A stretch of 64,000 nucleotides of DNA from Haemonchus contortus (lineage: Eukaryota; Nematoda; Chromadorea; Rhabditida; Trichostrongylidae), in NCBI GenBank assembly GCA_000469685.2, contig LS997566.1:38108420-38172419 (forward strand). Direction: 5' to 3'. Each line of letters opens with the position of its first letter. Positions within the stretch are counted from its first letter, which is position 1. Under the pieces are notes generated by a model. The model worked only from the letters and a program-made list of their open reading frames with translations. It made no database searches and was not told the origin of the DNA. Of the stretch, positions 34,801 to 47,540 are shown piece by piece. Both the position numbers and the translations under genes were made by a program.

Positions 34801-36824
34801 GTATCGCTGACCATTCCCACATATTACGTAATTTATAATAAATCTCGAGGTTGCCACTCATCCACCATTTGCTCTTAGTCCCTCAAGAAATCCTATACTT
34901 ATCCGCACGTCAATAGGACCACGCCGACAGGGACTAAAAGCGAGCCGACCAGAAGGCCGTTGTGTGAGAATTAATGACGTGCAAGCACGACCACTCGCTG
35001 CAGCGTTTCGCCTTTGATACGTCGGCGATCAGAGCCGCGAAATAAATCGACTACGGCCCCAATTTCATTCGCAATCGTCAAATGTATCTTTAAGAAAGAC
35101 AAAGGACCTAACGGAACACTTCACCCGAAATTCGACTGTCTTTTGTTCCACTGGACAAAGCCAATAAATTCGACAGAGGAAAGTTGAATGTTCTGCAATT
35201 TGCCCTAGTTAAAATTCAAAATCACGACCCACATTCCCATCTCAAAATCACGAAGATGGTACGGTAGATAACGTACTAGTCATACTAAGTGGCTTGAGCA
35301 AACAATGCTCTGATGAAAAATGTAGCGATCGAAGTTCAGGAGCTCACATAGTTTACATCCCTCAAATGATTGGTCGTAATCCAGTGACTCTCCGGCAACA
35401 GCTAAGGCAAAAGGATGGAATAGCCGCCAGCATGTTCTCTAGTGTTCTTCAAGGACTTCTTCCCACCATATCTTGATAGATTTCCACACAAACAATCAAG
35501 GCTTCTCTGGGATCAGTTAGTTTCCGGCTAACTTTATTAGGGAAGACAAAAACTGTGACGTAGACATCGGTAGCTTCCACGAATTCTTCCCTGGGCTTTT
35601 TGAAATGCATTATCCATTTGGCGTCGGGCCAAAATTACCGTAATATTTGGGTACCTTGTTCTACTGCTAGTGAGTCTCCACCAGTTAAATGTTGGTAGCT
35701 AGCTGATGTACAAGTCGCCGCTTTCAGTACCTCAAATAGGACTGAAGACATCAGTTGCATGCTACAGAAGGTCACATTTGCCTGGTCAAGGTAGCATTAG
35801 TTCCGGGATTGAATTTACGGATCAAACAAAAAAATATTGGTTCCTTTCGCCTTCTCCCACGGTGCTGCAAGTCTTCTCAGGAAACCTTCGACATTAAAAA
35901 TTCGCTTTATCCTACTCTGATTAACCACAATTCTACATATTATTTTTACCCATTCTTTCTTATTTATACATGCTATTTGTATTTATCCAATTTTTATTTG
36001 TTTGTTTATACATTTGTTTACAGATTATATTGGTTGTTTACAACTAGAAGAAACCTAAATGAACAACCTTCACTTCAACTACTGTAATTTTCAACTCTGG
36101 AACTGAAGCAATGCAGACGTTATGGTTTTTAGGAGGATTCTGAAAAAAAAACTAATTTCAGAGAATGATCGAGTACTTCCCACACTCTCAGTCCCCCGCT
36201 TCCTAACCAGCCCTCAGTGCTGGTCCCTGAAAATAATGGTCCATTGAAAGACATACGTTTTACCATAGGCGGAACTACATGCACACTTACCCGACAAGGG
36301 ATAATTATCCTCAATTAAATTCGGGCGACGTCTAGAAAAAAGCTCCGAACAAAGACGCAGTGCAGCGCTATCGTCACTGTCTGGCTGACGGATGCACTTT
36401 ACCGTGTATGGTAGAGAAAAACTGGTGCAATTTACGTCTTTTTCTGTGCCGCTCATAAAGTAACAGCATTAATTTCGTTCAACGACACATTTCGTCAGTA
36501 CACATTTAACACATGAAAAAGACGATATGTACTTATCAGACACACAAAACTACCGCTACCGTAATCCGATCAAGACAAAAAGACATGCCATCTTAGGCGT
36601 CAATATTCATTTGGGAATTGGCGTTCATAAGATTGCCCGCTTACGTTGAAAATCTTACAAAGGCCAGCAGAAGAATTTGAGCCATGTGATCGTCCCTTCT
36701 CAAGATCTGTACAGATGATTACCCTAACCGCCAAACCCTTTATATTCTAGAGAACGTGAAACTCAATTGGTTCAATGGTAACTACATCTTATGAAAATAG
36801 CGACCTTCTAAAACACGAATATTA
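31867..36824. other. Intergenic, no supported gene; 12-G tract at 34069-34080
   Basis: Several open frames of 60-123 codons occur on both strands, but none has a recognisable domain, consistent splice sites or homology I can name. The G12 tract is the only marked feature. Confidence 0.5.
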
Positions 36825-37000
36825 GAGTCTGACCCTTCGATTCCTTTTTGGGTTGCGCCATGCACTCGAATGCCACTCATGCAAGGTGGCACTTAAGTGT
36901 ATGCTTGATCTGTGCAACGACTTAATTGGACAAGTCACCATGCTAGCTCTTTCCCTGACCAACAAATTTGGTAGCGATCAACCGGACTGAAATATGATTG
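36825..37000 (-). mobile_element. tRNA-derived SINE fragment
   Basis: Complement-strand blocks follow the family order: GAGTCTGACCCTTCGATTCC, TTTTTGGGTTGCGCCATGC, CACTCGAATGCCACTCATGC, GGTGGCACTTAAGTGTATGC, CCCTGACCAACAAATTTGGT. The tRNA-like head is missing or unrecognisable. Confidence 0.6.
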
Positions 37001-40000
37001 GCTTGGTTTCCTGAATTAAACCCAAACAAATGTTGAATTCTCACATGTTATATATTGATAAATTAGTAAATGTTTATCGAAGGACTGTGTACACGATATA
37101 ATACGATTTGCATTGCTCAGCTCAACGATCAGTCCAGGTACAACTATGTGGTTGGGCCCCAAAAAAATTTCATCATCAATGGTCGAGTCTCTAAAGGCCT
37201 TCACTGATCACTTGCTATAAGGGCTATGGTAAATTCTCGGAAACTGCAGAGGTTCCATATGAAATAGGCTCACTTCATCTACTCATTTTAAGCCAGGCTT
37301 GGCTAGCTAGATGAAGTTCATCTTTACCAGTTACCAGCGACAGAGCTCCTTAACCAATTGTTCCCTTCCATATGACTTAAAACCAAAACAGATGCATCAA
37401 CAGCGAATCTACGTACTTCCCAGTTCTCTACTATGAGCACCCCCTCCCTTCTCTGTAAGCTGTAGGAGTGTTCATTTACGCGTAAGCTACTCTCAGAGCG
37501 ATCTTCGAACTGAGCAGATCCCGTGAGCAGCTTATAAATAGTCCCATGCATACGATTGGCCGAAAGATAGTCGAGCCTTGAGCTTCCATCTTATAATCGT
37601 TGGCCTAGCCGTTGGATATTAAAAGGCCTGAGGCGATAGCTATACTCTCTACATTACCTCATAACGAGGCAGCCAGACGTAATCGCAGGAAGATATGATG
37701 AGATTACAACCTCATAATGGCTTCCGAAAGACTAATCCACTGTAGCCGCTGGAGTTATTCGGTGTACTTGACATAACTATATACTTATGCGCTCAAGATG
37801 CCAGTCAGTGAAATTTCCCTTATCCATCCATAACTTGAAAATGAAGGGTCGGGAGAAGAACACACTTCTATAGTCTATTGAGACCCTGATGGGCCAAAAA
37901 TATAAAGAAGACCTCTCCAGGGCTGCAGCCTTGAGTCCTGCCGTTGTATTAGAAACCACTTCAACCCAATCGGTTTACTCTGTCGAAACTTCAACATAAA
38001 CATTCTCGAGACAGTTTCCCAGTTGCCTCGCTTCTCGATGCGGCGCTGCTTTTCAAGCTTCTCTGGCTCCTAACCTGCCGTCTGTTTCATCTCAAGCATT
38101 CGACTATACATCGATAACGCCTCGAATTTGACGTTGGATTTTTGAATTATTGAGTAACTTGACTTTCCAAAATGTAGCAAATGAGCGACCGATTTTGATA
38201 AAAGGGAAATTAGGCTGACCAGGCATCACCAGGTGTCTAATAGCAAAAGATACAGGGCCCCTCTCCACTGTTCCTCGCGATACCTGTCGATGGGCGCAGA
38301 CATATGTAGTTATTAACAGTTACTCCCCCGATGACAGAAGTTACATTCACGAAAAGAGTGGGCGGTTCCATTCACTGAGTGTGGGAGTTCCTTCAAAAAT
38401 TATTGATCAGGGGTGGAAAGAAGTCGCTCTATATTCATTGTTTTCAACCCCAATTAGTAAACCTTGAGACAAATTCATTCCACCGACAAGATCTGGGAAG
38501 ATGAATCAGCTGAAATCATTAGCTTCAGAGAGAAGTCTCTAAAATTCGAAGTAAAGTGCTTCCTGCAAAGGAAGTCATGGAAGTGGGTGATTGAAGATCC
38601 AAGAGCGTGTTTTAATTTTTAAAACTCAAAAACAATTCGCAACCACTCAGTTCTGACATTTTTGCGATCTCCTCTCGTAATCTTAAGAAGTATAGAGTAA
38701 GAATAACAGGGTGTACTGTAATTAATGTCCTGCTATATGAGGCCTGGTTGTGAGATACCTAAGAAACATGATTCCGCCTTTGTAAGTGGCTAAATACGAC
38801 TCTCGCTGAGAAGGAAGACTACCTCTTGACCCTCATTCCTAGAGAATGTCAATAGAAACTTCTATGCTTACATGTAACCAACTGAATGGTCCCTCATGGC
38901 CCGCTCCTCACTTTTCATTGAAAGCCTCAGCGGGATCCAGTCATAACGCCAGCGCAGTGGGTGTTTCTCATTGTTCACACATCTGAAAGAGGCGAGCTCT
39001 ACGGGGGATTCATGCTAGTCAGAGGAATCACCTCTGCATGCCGTGCCCATTAGCGTTGCGGGTTTATGGAAGCAAGCTCCTCTTTCAGGATTTGCATTTA
39101 TGAATGACGTTAAGAGATGTGACTCAGAGAAATCCCTTTTAAGAATAGAAACGGTTCTCGCCATTCACTGGTCGTTTCTCGAGAAGCCGTCTAGTGAATG
39201 AACGCACAATTAATTGTCGTCGAAGTCTGTATGAGAGCCATTTGACTTCCACTCCTAGTGAAATCTGATGTTTTAAGGCCGACTATTTATAAATCCCCTT
39301 AATCCCAGATGAGTTGTAGCTTCGAGAAACTTCCTGACCTAAAGGTTCTTTGAGAATTGTTCGAGGTCGTCAAAAAGGTGTTCTGGCCTCATCTCCACCA
39401 TAGCAGAGATAGGGCCTGTTCCTCGACGAATTTGAGCCTTCACAAGCAAATCTTCGATCTTTCCAGACTTCGGTGTTGGGATTATTGTTGTTTGGAAGGA
39501 AGGAACGCTCCTCCGGACCGTACTATCTGATTTAGTGGACCACAAGTAGATCTCGAAATCACTTCGATGCGACTACTTTTTCAAATAGGAGTGGAGAGCG
39601 GGTCGAAGTCTATACTACTGCCAACCTACTTCCTCTGATCTAGCTGCTAACTGATAGTCTCGAAAAGAGAACAAATCTCACTAGTCACTAAAAAAAGACA
39701 TTAATCGAGGCTGGCTAGCTGTCTGTTGGCTTCGATTCAAAGCCTGTAACGCTTTTCAAAGAGCGACTTCGTTCATGTATGAAATGTCAACAAAAGAACG
39801 CGTTCCACTTCTATGCGGCGATCCTCTTCGCGTTATGGCTCATATTTCTCGATGGTTTATTTGTTTGCGGCGAACCATTGCAAAGCCGGCTCCTGCCGGC
39901 AAGATGGTCACCGTAAGAACTTCCTCAAACGCGAATCTGTCAAGGCATATCCAATCAGCCATACTAAGTACAATCAGGAAATGACGATCATCAGAGGCTG

Positions 40001-41183
40001 GAGCCACCCACTATTCACTTGGTCCCACATACAGCGGCATAAACATTCAAACTTTTCCACGATTTTTAGACGGCAACACGTGTGAGAGGCATCTTCCTAA
40101 CGGATACCTTGTATTTTACTGTCTACACTTGAATGGACAGAGAAAACACCGACTTCACAATGCATCCTGGTCCCCCGAACAACAGCATTGCTTTTGACTG
40201 TTTTTGAAAACCTCCACGGTGTCGAATGAAGGCTGAGTGCGTGGCGCATCTGCGAGCGGGTGGGTTTTGGTATCCTTTCATATCAAGACTATCCACCATT
40301 TTGAAAATTCTACCATATGAAGACAAATTGGAGTTTTTGGTGAACTTTAACTTCTTCGTTTTATATCAATTAGAAAAGCATTAACCAGAGCAATTCAACT
40401 TTCAAATATTCAACCCAAAGAGGTCTGCACGAAGACCAGCAACCACGGCTTTTGTTGGTGCGGATGCTGGCCCCAAAAAGGCTGACGACCATCGATAAGG
40501 GCAAAGAACGACGAACAAAGAGCATCAAGAATGCATCTGAAAGTGAGTTTTCTGAGCTCAAAAAACAGAAGGTCGAAGCTCGGAAGTTACTTAGTTCTCT
40601 ATAACCTGGACTATAGTGACTGCAGTAAAGACAGACGAGTATGTCAGAAAATCTGATGCTCACCGTAATTACTACTACTACTGTCACATTATCGGTTACA
40701 GTCAAGTAAACAGGTTCAGCAAGAAAACAGTTAACAAGGTCAGATGAGGGCAGTCAAAGATGGCAAAGGCACAGTTTGCGAAATGGACGGCAAACGACTA
40801 TGCTCCGGTCGCCTGTTCGTGTTATCGCAGTAGTGCCACACTCTATCGAACCATCTCTCGAAAATTCTATCACCTCATGGCGTTCATTGACGATATCGAA
40901 ACTTTGCGAGCGCCCCATATTGCAGTTATCTGACCTTTGGTCTAAGCAGGAACGACTGCATCCCTGTCTGGTCAGCGAACAGACGTCTTTCGTAGAAGAA
41001 TCTGGTTTTGCATGCTGATTTTGCAGCGGCCGCAAAGAGTAGTCCCGTTCTCAGACGGAAATTCCAGTTCTTCAATGTTTGGGTGGTCCTTTTTGATCCA
41101 CTTGTGTGAAGCCGGTCTGTAACAGAGGCGTCTGGTTCTAATAATAGCTTTTTCGGGACGAAAATGGAATCTTTAAAGGACAT

Positions 41184-41212
41184 GGTTAAATCCAAACAAG
41201 GGGGATTTAACC
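41184..41212. other. Small perfect hairpin
   Basis: GGTTAAATCC (41184-41193) pairs with GGATTTAACC (41203-41212) around a 9-nt loop. No neighbouring gene. Confidence 0.6.
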
Positions 41213-42612
41213 CAACCATTTCCACTCGGCAGAAAAAAAATGAGTAGAACTAGATTTAGGTAAAGCTAGGCAAGTTTTCCACGGCACTATGGTTGGACTT
41301 TTCATCCCTGCATGGGCAGTTCTTCACAGTTGTCCGTTGTGTTGATGGAATTCACCATTCGGAGATATTATACTTTACAAAGAAGCTCAATCATACAGCC
41401 GCAACGCTAGTGACTAGGCTGAGTCAGGAGCATTTGTGAACCCTTCCTTTCGCAACATCACAGAGGAGTGTTAGCCCAACAACGGGAAATACTAGGTAGT
41501 ATTTACACGTTCTGCAGGATTGGACCCTATGCTAATTGCCCAAATGTTTTCATTCCCCAGAATCAAGTATTAGATAAACACCTATTCAAAAACTGACTAA
41601 CCGACTCATTCAAACATTGCACGGAACACTCGGTTATTCAAACGCTTTCATGACTTCGGAACAAAGACAGATGGATGGCGCATCCCACAAGGATTTTCTA
41701 TTTCGTAACCGAGAAGGAAGGTAACATCTCATAAGAGAATGGAGACCAGCGCAAATTTTTCTTGAACTGAAGGGACTTCTCTCCAGACAGTTCCCATGTA
41801 CTCCTCGATCCCTCAGATTCTATCGTCGTCGTCTGTGGGCTAGCTTTGTGGAAAGACTCTCACGGACCCATTAGATCGGCAACGAATCAATACGTTTTGA
41901 CGGGGCCGTGGACGGGGCCGGGGCCGATAGACGGCGCCCACACACGCACACAAATTGATCTGGTTCTGGAGATGATGTATGTGCGCTACATGTCAGTCAC
42001 TGGTTTCTCGTGTACTACGTGTACATCGACATTTAAACTTGTTGCCGTTTTATTTGTTTGTATGTCTGGGGAAAGAAGCCTCTTCCAAGTTTCCTACAGT
42101 TCGGGAAGACAACAAGAACAAGCGGAAAGACCCTACTGCTGGTGAACTGTATCGCCCAGAATCCCCGATTCATCGAAAACGCTGAATAGCGTAAGACGAT
42201 TCATTTGCAATTCAAACACAGCTGTGATTGCACAGGCTGCTTGCTGGGGGATCAACGACCGCTATGGCTTAAGATGGCGCCTTTTGAAGAGCTCACACCG
42301 CTAAACGCAAGTTGTCAATGAGGCTGAGTCCCAATAAACTGACTACACGGGACAAATGAAACTAGAAATTTTCCAGAAATATCAGGAAAATCCAATCCTT
42401 CTGAGAGCTGCGTTTTTCAAAGTCCAATAAAAAGAAATTTTTTCGAATAAAAATTAAAAAAAAAACAATTTTTATTCCAGAGCGAATGTAACAAATAAAT
42501 ATTAATACGGAACTATCTATAAATGACTGAAGTTGGAAAATTTCGAAATAAACATGAAGACAAATAATTTTACTTCAATTCGTAAATCTTTTTAGTCGGC
42601 TACAGGTCCCCT

Positions 42613-42626
42613 CCCCCCCCCCCCCC
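42613..42626. repeat. Mononucleotide C14 (G14 on the minus strand)
   Basis: Uninterrupted run of 14 C, preceded by CCCCT. Together with G12 at 4878-4889 and G12 at 34069-34080, it is one of three long mono-G tracts in the window. Confidence 0.95.
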
Positions 42627-45600
42627 TCACAACTACCGCATTTTCCAACGTGAGTGAAAAAATACTTTCTAATTATAAACGGAATAATATTAGTGTCTAT
42701 GGCCCTGAGTGTAACTATGACACCATGCCAGAATAGTACCAAATCAGTGGGTAAGGAAAGTACTACAATACCGTGTTATACTGATTAAGTATTACGAAGT
42801 TCAGGTTTTACCTAAAGAATACCCTGAAATCTGCCCTTCTGAGGGGTACAGTACAAATACGTGATTATAGCATGTACCAGCTTACCCAGAACAGTTATTG
42901 ATGCCAACTCTAAAATGAAGATGGACGATTTCCTACGCAAAGATTTGGTGGCTCAAGGATATTGTCATTGCCTCGTGATCTCTACTTCATTCCCTTCAAA
43001 GGCTATTTTAGATTTTTTTGAGAAAAAAGATATCTTGTGCAATTAGTTCTATAAAGTAGCCTAGGTGCTGATTACTATCCACTTTCCCTAAGTGTTAGAA
43101 AACATCTTTCATATTCAGACGATCAAAAAACGCATTATACCCTTCCCATCTCTAAGTGTTACCTTTATGGGTGCACTTTTCAAATCAGGTTTTTTTACCT
43201 ACCATGACAAATCGGTGGACCAGTGTCAAAGTACAACTCCTTGTGAACCTTGACCTTTTATTTCCAGCATAGCTTTCAAAAGTAATATAGTCGGTAGCGG
43301 AAATTTCCAGAGGTTCCCCACCTTATCCCCGGATTCGCTGATCGAGCTCAACATTCCGCTCCATGAGCATTCCTGGAATCCAAAACGTTCCAATAATTCC
43401 ACCCACAAACACGAACTGTTTGTGTTACTACGTGAAGCATGACGAATTGGATGCACAGCCGTCTATTTACCGTCACCATTGGTTATTATGGCGTAATTGC
43501 GTTATAAATGGTTCCGGATTCGCTTGAAAAAGTGCCGCCGCGATGGCCGGCCGATGCGGCTCGTCGCGGTCGTTCGTTGCCATCAAACAGCTACCGACGA
43601 AGAGAAACATCTCCGTTTCAAGGTGAACGACGATGGCGATGGATGTGGCGATGGCGGCGATACAAAGAACTAGCTTGTCGGCAGGGTGATTTTGTAGAAA
43701 CGCTTCACCGACCTTTTTTGTGAGGGCGATGTTTCTTTGTTAAAAACACAGAAAGTAAACGGACCGATTGGACTATGCGGCATTTGAAGAATGACAGTTC
43801 ATGGAAAGAAAATATGTTTTCGTTTTTCTTTGTCTGTGAAAGTAATACATAGACAACTGTACTGGTTTCCCAAGAACTTAGTTATATTATGACTGGAATG
43901 ACGTCAAAAGTTATGCCAAACGGGAAAGGAATCATAACAACGGAGGGTATGGTTACCATCGCATCGTGGGAGCTCTTTTCATAGTGTGATACAACCACTT
44001 GAGCTTCTAACCCCAGCTAACGTTCTCAATGCATCAAGATGCTCATGACCGAATACTCTTAACCTTCATTATAATAATATCTTGAATACAAAAAAAGATA
44101 AAAGGCTCGGGTTACTATTCCTTTTAAACGTTACACTCACTAATCGTACTTGATTAAAACTCTTCACGACTTTTACTAATTCTATTCATGAATACCTATT
44201 CTTGGCTCTTGCAGGCCTTTTAGATGGTTTGGAAAAAATTGTATTTAACTGAAAACCTCATAAGGCATTAGAATATTAAATGTGATCATAAAATGCCGCT
44301 GCCCCTTCTTCAAAAACCATTTACATTATTTATTTCCGCTAAAGTTTTGGTATTTTCAATAATAATACTATTATTTCAAGTAACGGTTGCGAGCATAACA
44401 TTAATGCATTAACATTCTGTGTTCACAACTATTATTATCAAGCGTCAAACAGACGAAAACCCAATCACAAAATGTATTATAGTCATACATGCACAGAGTG
44501 CACAGCACAACTATCGACCTTATAGGTATGGTTCAATCGCAGAACTCCGCAAGAAAACGTTCAGGTTTCCTTATCTTCTGGAAGCTGAATTGGCCGAAAC
44601 AGTCTTTTTCAAAGCTGTTCAGAAGGAAAATGGCCTACGTGAGACCATTCCCTTCTCGACCCCCACAATCATTCCGATGAAAAAGGAGAAAAAAAACTCA
44701 GGAGGTATTCGAACCCCTTCACCGAACAACTCAGACTGAAATGCAGCTCAGAAATTTACAGATGTCTTTGAAATCCTTACAGTCGAAAAACTGATTCGAG
44801 TAGTACACAAGGCTTGTTCACACATTCGGGAGTTTCCCGTCCCCTTTCTTGTTTTGCTCACTATTCAACATCCAGCACTCAAATGACGTAGTCCATCGTG
44901 AGTGAAACCCTACACCGTGTAGAACGCTTTGTCAGTGTCACATATTTGATTTCCTTCCATTATATCAAGTTTTTGATAGCAGTCAATAAAGAAACAATCT
45001 TATCAGTGATTCTCTTTATGTTAATAGCCATAAACACCTCGTTTGCTGACATCGGAGAGCGATCAAACTCTTCTACAAATGAAGTTCTTGCGATGAGAAA
45101 TTTCTTGGCCTGTCACTTCAGCTCATTTGTAGCGCCGCTCACTTAAGGAGATTCCTGTGGAAAACTAATCGTTGGACGCAAAAGGACCGAAAATACTCGA
45201 AGAATTACGAAGAACTATGGCGAGACGTTTTAATGACTTCACCGGCACAATTACCAAAGAACTGATACCAACACAGATGGATGTTGGCAATTTTCACCCT
45301 AATATGGACTCCTTCACTAGAGGTTGATAGGTTGCAAGAAGGACCATGGGAAGCACCATAGAGCTTGGAAACCAAAATGGACTCTTCAAGTACGAGCACT
45401 AAACTGCAAGGGAGAGCCCGAGGCCGAGGAAAATAGATCTCGGGGAAGTCAAGGAATTGAGCATGTAAATGCTAGGTATTAATAAAACGATGGGAACAGC
45501 CTGTAGACCGGTTTAAAAGAGACATCACAGAAAGGATGTCAAGATGAAGGTTTCAGTTCTGAACAAATCCTTTCGAGTACGCCTGCATTCACATAACACT

Positions 45601-45765
45601 AAAATTGTATACATGTTGAATACACTTGTATGTGACGTACTCTACGATCTGCGGCTATCTTCTGTCCGAGCAGAAACACGGGGCTCTACTCAGACAATTT
45701 CTGAAGAAATCCGGGTCTCGAACAACCTGGGCATGTCCTGAGTGAGAGAGGGCGCTTCTTAACCT

Positions 45766-45840
45766 ATGCGCGGTGATACACGATTACCAAGAAAAGTTGT
45801 CAAGCTTTGGAAACCCCTTGATATCATAGTCGCAGGCAGT
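45766..45840 (+). repeat. Possible interspersed repeat, copy 1
   Basis: Shares AAGCTTTG-G/A-AAA...CCT...TAGTCGCA in the same order and spacing with 52305-52380. Weak, seen by eye only. Confidence 0.3.
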
Positions 45841-47261
45841 ATCATGACAGTCAACGCACCTATTCCCTATTAACTACTCAGTCCTCCGCCCTTATCATCA
45901 CACACGTATAGCCCATTTCATAATCTCAGAGAACAATCAAAAGACCAAAATAGAAAGAAAATTACTGACTATTATTACTTCCAACCAGTAATTGAATTTT
46001 TAGATTCATCAGCCCCTATCCGTACCATCCCGTACCTGCACCGCTGACTGATTGGAAAAAAAAGTAAATCGAACCTAATTATCATAATTTACTTTCAGTC
46101 TTATCCTGTAAGTTCCTCAATTCGAATAAGGCTAATCTGTTCATAAGAAAGTGATCTTCCTGACCGTTGCTCTTTGTTCTCGACAGCAAGCAACAGAGCG
46201 CTGAGAATTAATCATTTCCCTGTGGATGCGTCTTGGATGCTCTCAGGCTAGCACTACGTAACGCAAATTAATTCTAGCGTTTATAACCATTCATTTTTCC
46301 CTAGTCTGGCAATTCCGGAGTCAGCGACTGAGACGGTAGAGATTATCGATGTTAGAATCTTTTGGAATGTCCCTTGTAATCGCTCATTTTTGGGTAAACT
46401 ACGACCCATCACCTCGGGAGACAGGAATCGGGTGTAAAGGATTAAGTTTATAAAGGGGAAACCCCTCTCTTTCAAAGAATACTCCAGGAATTTCAACCCT
46501 AGCTTATATCCCCCCATCAATCTCCTTCACATCTCACCATCGTTCTTGTTAAAAAAAATTCTGAAAAAAACGTTTCCTAGTATCTGGCCTTCAAGTCGCT
46601 GGCCACCTACACACGCTGTCATTTTTGATGAGGAAGTTTTGTTGGCTCTGGAGAGTTGCCCCCCACCCCTTCTCCCTTCAAGTCAGGGGGGAACGTGGAG
46701 GACGGGGCCGGGGCCGGGGGCGTGGCACAACGGTTCTCTGGTCGAATGCGCATACACACATGTATCGACTACGCCGGGCGCTCCGAGCGACAGTGACTGC
46801 TGGCGTTAAGAAAAACTTGTTATTGTCGATGTCGTCGGCCAGCTGTTATTACTAGTAGTTGCTAGATGTTTTTGTGAGGGTTACACATCCACCTACACTC
46901 CTGCCGACGTCACAGAAAAACGAACGAACAACAGTTGTTTTCGGAAAACACCACCAGGTGTGGTCCCCGTGCGTCGATCAAATTAGACCGACAGAATTGT
47001 GAAGTGTTTACAGGGGTGAAATGTGAACAGCTGCTCAACAATTTACTCCAGCCACGTGAAGCTCACACAAAAAAAAATTGACGTAATTTCAGAGAAATCA
47101 AAATTCCCAAGTATTTACAGTTAGTTTTGAACAACTGTTGCGGAATAGAAACGTAGCAACTGTGCTTCACGCATGAAAAACTATTTGTCTGTAAATAAAT
47201 ATTTTCTGACTGTTATTGAAGCTGTTGTTACTATTTGAAGCACAGCAGGTAAACAGAGCTG

Positions 47262-47540
47262 TAGGCCTTGATTTTATTTTATCAACAATGAAAAGGGTAA
47301 AGAACAGTCCATCGTTGATGGGATTCTTTGGATTGCGCCATATACCCGTCTTCCATTCAAAATCGTATTGCCACTTCAGTTCGCATATGTTCGATATACA
47401 AAGAGGTAGGGAAAAGGGAAGGGTCAAGAGGGGAGGGGAGAGGGTGGGAGAAGCAGACCGATGCCTAAGCTGGCCAGAACTTGTGCAAATGGCCAATTCA
47501 ATTGGTTTGCTTCCTAGACGGTCGGATAGTCTGTCATAGG
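47262..47540 (-). mobile_element. tRNA-derived SINE with an internal purine-rich insertion
   Basis: Complement-strand family blocks are TTGATGGGATTCTTTGGATT, GCGCCATATACCCGTCTTCC, AAAATCGTATTGCCACTTCA, then CTGGCCAGAACTTGTGCAAA and CCTAGACGGTCGGATAG. Between them lies a roughly 65-bp purine-rich tract (47400-47460, AGGGAAAAGGGAAGGG-like) that is absent from the other copies. Confidence 0.6.

Larger units (their letters stand above)
37001..47261. other. Intergenic, 10 kb without supported gene
   Basis: No exon chain could be built. Noted content: a small hairpin at 41184-41212, GGGGCC-type runs at 41911-41926 and 46701-46716, a C14 tract at 42613-42626, and a GC-rich GATGGCG-like stretch at about 43535-43665. 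Some of this may be decayed repeats that cannot be recognised without library comparison. Confidence 0.45.

Noticed and set aside
38981..39089. Inverted repeat CTGAAAGAGG ... CCTCTTTCAG about 90 bp apart, possible miRNA precursor or small foldback
   Set aside because: Stem is short and broken with a long unpaired loop; not convincing without expression data.
43508..43723. GC-rich stretch with a 71-codon frame (Arg/Trp-rich)
   Set aside because: The peptide comes from a degenerate GATGGCG-type repeat. Considered as an exon, but no partner exons were found.
44419..44739. 106-codon open frame
   Set aside because: No domain, no splice context, average composition.
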